A DNA stretch of 7,067 nt. Origin: Deltaproteobacteria bacterium. Lineage in GTDB: Bacteria > Desulfobacterota > Desulfovibrionia > Desulfovibrionales > Desulfovibrionaceae. How positions within the stretch are numbered: position 1 is the stretch's first letter; each line of letters begins with the position of its first letter. Of this stretch, positions 1 to 4,691 are shown piece after piece. The stretch spans positions 1 to 7,067 of the forward strand of contig JAITGZ010000189.1 of assembly GCA_031280335.1 (NCBI GenBank), given 5' to 3'. A program made the position numbers and the translations under genes. Below the pieces are notes generated by a model, which saw only the letters and a list, made by a program, of their open reading frames with translations, was not told the origin of the DNA and ran no database searches.

Positions 1-2
1 GG

Positions 3-56
3 TCCTCTTTGTAGATTGAGTCTTAAGTAACTAAAATCTATCAAAAAATAAGAGGA
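3..56. repeat. Short inverted repeat in the AT-rich leader
   Basis: TCCTCTT at 3-9 is matched by its reverse complement AAGAGGA at 50-56, with a 40-base AT-rich interval between. The first 60 bases are only about one third G+C, well below the coding DNA that follows. The arms are short and could be chance. They could be a protein-binding dyad or a remnant of a mobile-element boundary. No gene is supported anywhere in bases 1-157. Confidence 0.25.
16..44 (+). promoter_or_regulatory. Candidate sigma-70-type promoter for the tail-fibre gene
   Basis: TTGAGT (16-21) and TATCAA (39-44) each match 4 of 6 bases of the -35 and -10 consensus and are separated by exactly 17 bases. They lie in the AT-rich leader, about 110 bases before the start codon. 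The leader also contains a small GC hairpin, TCCGC (94-98) with GCGGA (103-107). The match is weak, and the gene may instead be transcribed from an upstream phage operon outside the window. Confidence 0.2.
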
Positions 57-157
57 TCCGCCATTCTTTTATGCAATATCCGGGCTAACCGTGTCCGCCC
101 GCGCGGAAAGCGGGGGGATGAACGCAATTCAAAGTTCCATTAAAGGAGATAACCCCC

Positions 158-1753
158 ATGACCCTGGATACCATACCCCCCAAGGCCCGCTACCAGGGCA
201 ACGGCGCGGCCACGGTCTTTCCCGTGCCCTTTCGCTTTGCGCGGGCGGAGGATGTGAAGGTTGTGCTGACCAGCCCTGACGGGTCGGATACCTGGCTGGA
301 AGGCGATTTTGAAGTGCAGGGGCAGACCCTGATTTACCCCCTGGCTGGTGCCCCCTTGCCTGAAGGGTGGGCCATTACCATTGTGCGCCAGACCCCTTTG
401 AAGCAGGAAACCGACCTGGAAAACGGCGGGGCCTTCAATGCCGAAGTGGTGGAGCTGACCTTTGACCATCTGGAAATGCAGATACAGGAAAACCGGGAGG
501 AGATTGACCGTTCCATTAAATTGCCCGTTACCAGCGAAGAGAATCCTGATGATCTGATGAAGGAGCTTTTTGACGTGCGCGATCGGGCCGAAGAAGCGCA
601 GGCAGGGGCGCAGGACGCGAGAGATCAGGCGCTGGCCGCGAGGGATGAGGCCGAAGGCGAGGCCGACCGCGCCGAAGGTGAGGCGGACAGGTCTGAAGAA
701 GAAGCCGACCGGGCGGAAGCGGCTGCGGACAATATCACCAACCTGGCCGCCTGGCGTTCCGCCTGGACGCAGACCCTTACGGCGGACTTGCCCGCCGGGA
801 CGCCCCTGGCCGTGCCGGATGTGCGCGACTATGCGCAATTGGCTGTATCCGTGTCCGGCGTGCTGACGCATACCTACAGCGTGTCGCCCATTATTGACGC
901 CATTATTTTCGCCGCCGACATTCCCTCCGGCGCGGAAATAACCGTGGAGTTCTTCAACATCCCCATCAGCGGCGTGGCCGGAGTGCTGGACTACTCCATG
1001 CTCACCGGGCGTCCGAAGGTGAACGGCATCGAGCTTATGGGCGACAAGAGCGGGGAGGAATTGGGTCTGGCCGTGCCCAATGAGCTGCATGTGAGCAACT
1101 CCTTTACAGCGGACAACCCCGCCGCCGGGCAGTTCCGTACCCTGCTGGCGGCCATTGCCGCCGCCGGTACCAGGGACAACATGAAGTTTTACCTGGGCAA
1201 GGGCAGTACCTTCGTGAATGACCTGGTCATCCACGACCGGCACAACTGGGCTTTCATCACCGAAGGCGAGAACAACACCATTGGCGCGAGCATTCGCTCC
1301 CTGTCCATCAGCGGCGCGAGCGATCAGATCAGTTTTCGCGGCGTGGATTTTCTGGAAAACCTCACCCTGGACACCGCGCCCGGCGGGCCGTTCAATTTCT
1401 CCTTCCGCAACGGACGGGTGGACGGCAACGTTACCGAGGAAGTGGCCTGCAAATGCTGCGGGGAATTGGTGGTGGTGCCGGAACTCATGGACAAGCTGGA
1501 AGCCCTGCGGGATGAATGGGGGCCAATCGTGCTGACTTGTGGGCATCGCTGCTTGAAGCACAACCTTGAGGTGGGCGGCGCTCCGGCCAGTCAGCATCTT
1601 AAGCTGGCCTTTGACTGCGTGTGCCCGGTATCGGCACAGGAGAAGTTCGCGGCCCTGGCCAAGTCCAAGGGCTTTACCGGGATTATCCGGTATCCCAACA
1701 AAGGCTTTGCGCATCTGGACGGACGGAGCAAGCCGTATGAGGGGGTGGGGTGA
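158..1753 (+). CDS. Phage tail-fibre-like protein with C-terminal M15-type peptidase domain
   Basis: This 531-residue protein is a probable virion host-contact fibre carrying its own murein-cleaving tip. Residues 1-125 resemble the N-terminal virion-attachment domain of T7-type tail fibres (a Y-x-G-x-G...F-x-V-P-F start and a long QTPL stretch). Residues 135-192 are a charged Ala/Glu/Asp coiled coil with three heptads of the EADRxEx type. Residues 285-304 carry the RPKVNGIELMGDKS type of segment common in tail fibres. Residues 340-425 look beta-rich, perhaps a beta-helix shaft. Residues 427-525 resemble Peptidase_M15_3 (zinc D-Ala-D-Ala carboxypeptidase or endolysin fold): CGHRC, GGAPASQH, FD and the FAHLD motif, with H480, D486 and H519 as likely zinc ligands. 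All seven cysteines lie in residues 431-489. The start is supported by AAAGGAG (142-148), nine bases before ATG. The H480-D486 spacing is one residue shorter than usual, so activity is uncertain. No other phage gene is in the window, and the next gene is convergent. Confidence 0.8.
   Translation: MTLDTIPPKARYQGNGAATVFPVPFRFARAEDVKVVLTSPDGSDTWLEGDFEVQGQTLIYPLAGAPLPEGWAITIVRQTPLKQETDLENGGAFNAEVVELTFDHLEMQIQENREEIDRSIKLPVTSEENPDDLMKELFDVRDRAEEAQAGAQDARDQALAARDEAEGEADRAEGEADRSEEEADRAEAAADNITNLAAWRSAWTQTLTADLPAGTPLAVPDVRDYAQLAVSVSGVLTHTYSVSPIIDAIIFAADIPSGAEITVEFFNIPISGVAGVLDYSMLTGRPKVNGIELMGDKSGEELGLAVPNELHVSNSFTADNPAAGQFRTLLAAIAAAGTRDNMKFYLGKGSTFVNDLVIHDRHNWAFITEGENNTIGASIRSLSISGASDQISFRGVDFLENLTLDTAPGGPFNFSFRNGRVDGNVTEEVACKCCGELVVVPELMDKLEALRDEWGPIVLTCGHRCLKHNLEVGGAPASQHLKLAFDCVCPVSAQEKFAALAKSKGFTGIIRYPNKGFAHLDGRSKPYEGVG
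659..721 (+). repeat. Three degenerate 21-bp tandem units encoding coiled-coil heptads
   Basis: Bases 659-679, 680-700 and 701-721 encode EADRAEG, EADRSEE and EADRAEA. The protein repeat is nearly exact, but codon use differs between units (for example CGC, AGG and CGG for the same Arg). The array is therefore old, or maintained by selection on the protein rather than by recent slippage. It extends the fibre coiled coil, and unit number could set fibre length. Confidence 0.7.
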
Positions 1754-1778
1754 GATGGCGCTGCCGGGTTGAAATGCC

Positions 1779-2930
1779 TTAACGGACTTCCAGATACGCC
1801 TTGATTCGCTGCATGGCTTCCTGGATATTTTCCACAGAGCTGGCGTAGCTGAAGCGCAAATACCCCTCGCCTTCGCTGCCGAAGTCCACGCCCGGGGCCA
1901 CGGCCACCCCGGCATGTTCCAACAGTTCATGGGCAAAAGCCAGGCTGTCATGGCTGAACTCGCGCGCGTCCGCCATAATGTAAAAGGCCCCCGCCGGGGA
2001 GGATTTGACCCCAAAGCCCAGGGCGCGCAAAAGTTCTATACAGATCAGGCGGCGGCGGTCATATTCCGCCGCCATGCGGCGGACGTCCGGCCCGGCCTCT
2101 TTCAGGGCGGCCAGGCCGGCCCATTGGGCCACGCTGCCCGCGCAGATAAAAAAATTCTGCTGCAGCGTATTCAGCAGGGGCACTAATTCGGGCGGAACCA
2201 CCATCCAGCCCAGGCGCCAGCCGGTCATGGCATAGCGTTTGGAAAACCCGTCCACCACGCAGGCCTGATCGGAAAACTCCAGCACGGAAGCGACCCGTCC
2301 CTCATAATGCAGCCCATGATAGATCTCGTCCGAAACCAGGGACAGATCGGCCCCGGCGCAAAGTTCGGCCAGGGCGCGCATATCTTCGCCGGGCATGACG
2401 GTCCCCGCCGGGTTGGAGGGGGAGTTGAGCAGAACGGCGCGAGTTTTCGCGCCCATCACCGCCCGCACTTCTTCCGGGCGCAGCTGGAAGCGGCGCTCTT
2501 CCCGCACCGGCACAGCCAGCGGAGTACCCCCGGCGTTACGGATGAAACTTTCGTAACAAGCGTAGGCGGGGTTACCCATGATTACCTCGTCCCCCGCTTC
2601 CAGCATGGCCATGAACAACATGAGCATGGCCGGGGAGGAACCGCCGCTGATGACAATGCGCTCCGGAGAGACGCCAAGGCCGTATTCAAGCTGGTAATAT
2701 TCGGCCACGGCCTCGCGCAGCTCCCATATGCCCAGGCTGTGCGTATAGCCTGTGTGGCCGTCGCGCATGGCCTTACGCGCCGCCTCCAGTACGCATTCCG
2801 GCGTGGGAAAGTCCGGCTGGCCCACGCTCAGTTTGATGATCCTGCGGCCGGATCGTTCCATTTCCAGAGCCTTTTCCAGTATCTGCATCGCCAGAAAAGG
2901 TTTTATGGAACGGCTTACGCTTCTTGACAT
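1779..2930 (-). CDS. PLP-dependent aminotransferase, class I/II (aspartate aminotransferase superfamily)
   Basis: A 383-residue fold-type I aminotransferase, probably cytoplasmic, that transfers an amino group from an amino acid to a 2-oxo acid using pyridoxal phosphate. Visible landmarks are VGQPDFPTP (36-44), GYTHSLG (61-67), SGGSS (95-99), NSPSNPAGT with the cofactor-contacting Asn173, SDEIYHGL with Asp201 and Tyr204, DGFSKRYAMTGWRLGW with the Schiff-base Lys231, and LRFSYA with Arg359, which should bind the substrate carboxylate. Length and motif set are typical and complete. I chose the ATG at 2930 because GGGAG sits at good spacing before it. An in-frame GTG at 2951 would add seven residues but lies almost on top of the pgl stop and places that ribosome site inside the gene. 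It lies 23 bases downstream of pgl on the same strand and is probably co-transcribed. Substrate specificity (aspartate, alanine, aromatic or other) cannot be read from sequence alone. Confidence 0.9.
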   Translation of the reverse strand: MSRSVSRSIKPFLAMQILEKALEMERSGRRIIKLSVGQPDFPTPECVLEAARKAMRDGHTGYTHSLGIWELREAVAEYYQLEYGLGVSPERIVISGGSSPAMLMLFMAMLEAGDEVIMGNPAYACYESFIRNAGGTPLAVPVREERRFQLRPEEVRAVMGAKTRAVLLNSPSNPAGTVMPGEDMRALAELCAGADLSLVSDEIYHGLHYEGRVASVLEFSDQACVVDGFSKRYAMTGWRLGWMVVPPELVPLLNTLQQNFFICAGSVAQWAGLAALKEAGPDVRRMAAEYDRRRLICIELLRALGFGVKSSPAGAFYIMADAREFSHDSLAFAHELLEHAGVAVAPGVDFGSEGEGYLRFSYASSVENIQEAMQRIKAYLEVR

Positions 2931-2953
2931 TTTCAACTCTCCCAGAGGCACGC

Positions 2954-3691
2954 CTACCGGCCGGTATAGGCGGCTTCGTCAATAATCCAGCAAAGCCGGC
3001 CGCTGGTCGGGCGCAGCATTTGCGCGGGCAGGGCCGGTTCTTCCATCAGATTCAGGGCGGTGGACAACACATGATGCTTCTCTTTGCCCACAGCCATAAC
3101 AATGCAGCAACGGGAGCTGTTCAGCAGCGGAAAAGTCATGGTGATGCGCGAACTTTTGAGATGATGGATGTATTGATCCGCCACCAGGCGCTGTTTTTCG
3201 TTCAACACGCAGGAATGAGGAAAGAGCGACCCGACATGCCCGTCATCGCCCACCCCCAGAAGAATGCAGTCAAAACACGGGATTTCTCCGGGAGGCAGGG
3301 CAAAGTTATCCAGAAGCAGCCGTTCGTACGCCTCGGCGGCCCGCACCGGTTCCTCCTCACCCTTCATGCGGTAAAAACGCGTGATGGGCACATGCGCAAG
3401 CAGTTCTTCCCTGACCACACGGTAGTTGCTGTCGGGATGATCCGGCCCCACACAGCGTTCATCCACCCAGTAGAGTACGGTTTTTTCCCAGTCAATACGC
3501 CGTCTCCAGGCCGGGGAAGAGAGCAGCTGAAACAAGGGCACCGGGGTTTTGCCCCCGGAAACGGCCAGGTTGAAGACCTTGCGCTGACGCAAAGCCTCGG
3601 CGCACTGCTCTTCAAGCATGGACGCGGTCCGTTCGGCTACTTCCAAAGGGCTTTCCGTTACCGTCAGGGATAGAAAAGTTTCACGCAGCAT
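2954..3691 (-). CDS. pgl: 6-phosphogluconolactonase
   Basis: This 245-residue enzyme hydrolyses 6-phospho-D-glucono-1,5-lactone to 6-phosphogluconate, the second step of the oxidative pentose phosphate pathway, in the cytoplasm. Family landmarks appear in order: the sugar-phosphate-binding loop SGGKTP (45-50), VDERCVGPDHPDSNY (76-90), LGVGDDGHVGSLFP (145-158) with the presumed catalytic His152, RITMTFPLLNSSR (182-194), and the C-terminal PAQMLRP...W-IIDEAA segment. Length matches the DevB-type Pgl family. The usual small residue before SLFP (often TA) is VG here, a mild variation. Start ATG at 3691 is preceded by AGAGG at about six bases. No zwf or gnd lies nearby. The gene leads a probable two-gene unit with the downstream aminotransferase. 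A perfect dyad starts 15 bases upstream of the start codon and could control expression. Identification is firm. Confidence 0.95.
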   Translation of the reverse strand: MLRETFLSLTVTESPLEVAERTASMLEEQCAEALRQRKVFNLAVSGGKTPVPLFQLLSSPAWRRRIDWEKTVLYWVDERCVGPDHPDSNYRVVREELLAHVPITRFYRMKGEEEPVRAAEAYERLLLDNFALPPGEIPCFDCILLGVGDDGHVGSLFPHSCVLNEKQRLVADQYIHHLKSSRITMTFPLLNSSRCCIVMAVGKEKHHVLSTALNLMEEPALPAQMLRPTSGRLCWIIDEAAYTGR

Positions 3692-3706
3692 ACGCCACCT
3701 CTTTAT

Positions 3707-3728
3707 GTATCATATAAAATTATGATAC
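3707..3728. promoter_or_regulatory. Perfect 8-bp dyad upstream of pgl, candidate operator
   Basis: GTATCATA (3707-3714) and TATGATAC (3721-3728) form a perfect inverted repeat around a six-base AT spacer, beginning 15 bases upstream of the pgl start codon. On the minus strand the arms contain TATGAT, and CATAAT spans the right arm and the spacer; each matches the -10 consensus at 5 of 6 positions. No good -35 accompanies either at ideal spacing. A regulator bound here would cover the -10 region or the transcription start. There is no T-tract and the dyad sits directly before a gene, so a terminator is unlikely. The cognate factor is unknown. Confidence 0.5.
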
Positions 3729-3793
3729 TGCAATTGTCCGCCGTGGTTACAGCTCCAAAATTCAAACTAATGCGTTACCCCATAAAAAACAAG

Positions 3794-3822
3794 TTTATAT
3801 TTCCGTGTTTTCCATTTATTAT
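3794..3822 (+). promoter_or_regulatory. Candidate promoter for nth, nearly abutting the start codon
   Basis: TTTATA (3794-3799) and TATTAT (3817-3822) are 17 bases apart and match the -35 and -10 consensus at 4 of 6 and 5 of 6 positions. Transcription would start near 3829, only a few bases before the ATG at 3832, giving an almost leaderless message. This agrees with the lack of any Shine-Dalgarno sequence before that ATG. The region is AT-rich, so chance matches are possible. Confidence 0.35.
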
Positions 3823-3831
3823 AGCCGAATT

Positions 3832-4461
3832 ATGCTTGATAAAGCGGAAATGGCCGCTCTGGTTCTGGACGTTTTGCAGAGCCGCTACCCCCATGCCAGG
3901 CCGCATCTGGCCCACCGCAGCGCCTGGGAACTGCTGGCCGCGACCATTCTTTCCGCCCAATGCACGGACGAACGGGTGAACCGCATCACCCCGGAGCTGT
4001 TCCGCCGCCTGCCTGATCCCGCGGCCTTCGCCGCCGCCGCCGTGGAGGAGGTGGAAGAACTCATCCGCTCCGCCGGTTTTTACCATAACAAGGCCCGCAG
4101 CCTCATTGCCGCCGCCGGGGGAATCATGCGTGATTTCGGCGGGGAGGTGCCCAGCCGCATGGAAGACCTGCTCCGTCTGGACGGAGTGGGGCGCAAGACC
4201 GCCAATGTGGTGCTTTCCGGCGCTTTCGGCCTCAATGAGGGCTTGGCGGTGGATACGCACGTGGCGCGCATCTCCCGCCGTTTGGGGCTGACCGCCGCGG
4301 CCGATGCGCGGGAGATTGAGGCTGACCTGCTGCCCCTCTTTCCCCGGCGGGAATGGGGCGGGGTCAACCACCGCATGGTCTCCTTCGGCCGGGAAGTCTG
4401 CAAGGCCCGCAAGCCGCTCTGCGCGGACTGCCCCTTGGGCGTTCCCTGCCCCAGGCTGTAA
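3832..4461 (+). CDS. nth: Endonuclease III (DNA glycosylase / AP lyase)
   Basis: A 209-residue base-excision repair enzyme that removes oxidised pyrimidines and nicks the abasic site. LSAQCTDERVN (39-50) is the hallmark helix after the N-terminus. The helix-hairpin-helix LDGVGRKTANVV (116-127) carries the catalytic Lys122, and AVDTHVAR (139-146) carries the catalytic Asp141. The C-terminal C-x6-C-x2-C-x5-C array (Cys190, 197, 200, 206) is the complete [4Fe-4S] ligand set. Length is close to the usual ~211 residues. The ATG at 3832 gives the best-fitting N-terminus. A GTG at 3805 would add nine residues not expected in the family, and neither has a convincing ribosome-binding site. The gene is divergent from pgl across 140 bp. 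The function call is secure; the exact start is less so. Confidence 0.95.
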   Translation: MLDKAEMAALVLDVLQSRYPHARPHLAHRSAWELLAATILSAQCTDERVNRITPELFRRLPDPAAFAAAAVEEVEELIRSAGFYHNKARSLIAAAGGIMRDFGGEVPSRMEDLLRLDGVGRKTANVVLSGAFGLNEGLAVDTHVARISRRLGLTAAADAREIEADLLPLFPRREWGGVNHRMVSFGREVCKARKPLCADCPLGVPCPRL

Positions 4462-4508
4462 ATGCGGAGATAAAGGCGTATTTGGAGCGGGCGGCTTTGA
4501 AAATGCTT

Positions 4509-4524
4509 GGGGGAATTTACCCCC
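4509..4524 (+). other. Small hairpin downstream of nth
   Basis: GGGGG (4509-4513) pairs with CCCCC (4520-4524) across a six-base AATTTA loop, and two U-G wobble pairs could extend the stem. It lies 48 bases after the nth stop. There is no following T-run, so it could stabilise the nth message end or act with Rho, but it is not a classical terminator. Confidence 0.35.
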
Positions 4525-4603
4525 GGCGCTTACGGCCCAAGGGCGCAGTGGGCAAACCGGACGGGGGGATGGGGGGCCAAAATGGGCATGTTTACCCTGT
4601 GCG

Positions 4604-4635
4604 GCCATATGCCCGCCGCCCTTGGGCATAATGGC
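4604..4635 (+). promoter_or_regulatory. Eleven-pair imperfect dyad upstream of the activator gene
   Basis: GCCATATGCCC (4604-4614) pairs with GGGCATAATGGC (4624-4635) with one bulged A and a nine-base loop, ending 56 bases before the start codon. A second GGGCAT at 4584-4589 can also pair with the same ATGCCC, so two mutually exclusive folds are possible. It could be a binding site for the activator itself (autoregulation) or a leader hairpin. No T-tract follows. Which role applies cannot be decided here. Confidence 0.4.
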
Positions 4636-4691
4636 AAGGCACCCACAGGCGGGGCGCGGGGCGGCGGCCCCGGTTAACGGGGGACGACAAC

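Larger units (their letters stand above)
4462..4691. other. GC-rich non-coding stretch between nth and the sigma-54 activator gene
   Basis: No convincing gene lies in these 230 bases. Open frames crossing them are overlaps from nth in other frames, with Arg/Gly/Pro-rich products. The stretch contains a GGGGG/CCCCC hairpin (4509-4524), a run of G-tracts (4541-4586) and a larger hairpin (4604-4635). No T-tract follows either hairpin, so a standard intrinsic terminator for nth is not visible. I found no GG-N10-GC sigma-54 promoter. GGGGGA at 4679-4684 is the likely ribosome-binding site for the next gene. Confidence 0.6.

Noticed and set aside
91..279. A 62-codon plus-strand frame before and overlapping the fibre start
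   Set aside because: It overlaps the fibre gene out of frame, has no ribosome-binding site, and shows no recognisable sequence.
140..2014. A 624-codon open frame on the minus strand, antisense to the fibre gene and running into the aminotransferase gene
   Set aside because: It is a by-product of high G+C third positions in the genes beneath. The product is Gly/His/Arg-rich without recognisable domains, crosses two well-supported genes, and no ribosome-binding site supports it.
2307..2927. A 206-codon plus-strand open frame inside the aminotransferase gene
   Set aside because: It is the complement of a well-supported aminotransferase reading frame, with no domain or ribosome-binding site of its own.
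2931..2951. GTG at 2951 as aminotransferase start
   Set aside because: It would add seven atypical residues; the ATG at 2930 has a well-spaced GGGAG and gives a normal family N-terminus.
3775..4629. A 284-codon open frame on the minus strand over nth
   Set aside because: It is antisense to a certain endonuclease III gene, its product is low-complexity Pro/Gly/His-rich, and it spans the intergenic regions on both sides.
4353..4631. A 92-codon plus-strand frame starting within nth and reaching into the intergenic region
   Set aside because: Most of it overlaps nth in another frame, the product is Arg/Gly/Pro-rich and there is no ribosome-binding site; composition explains the openness.
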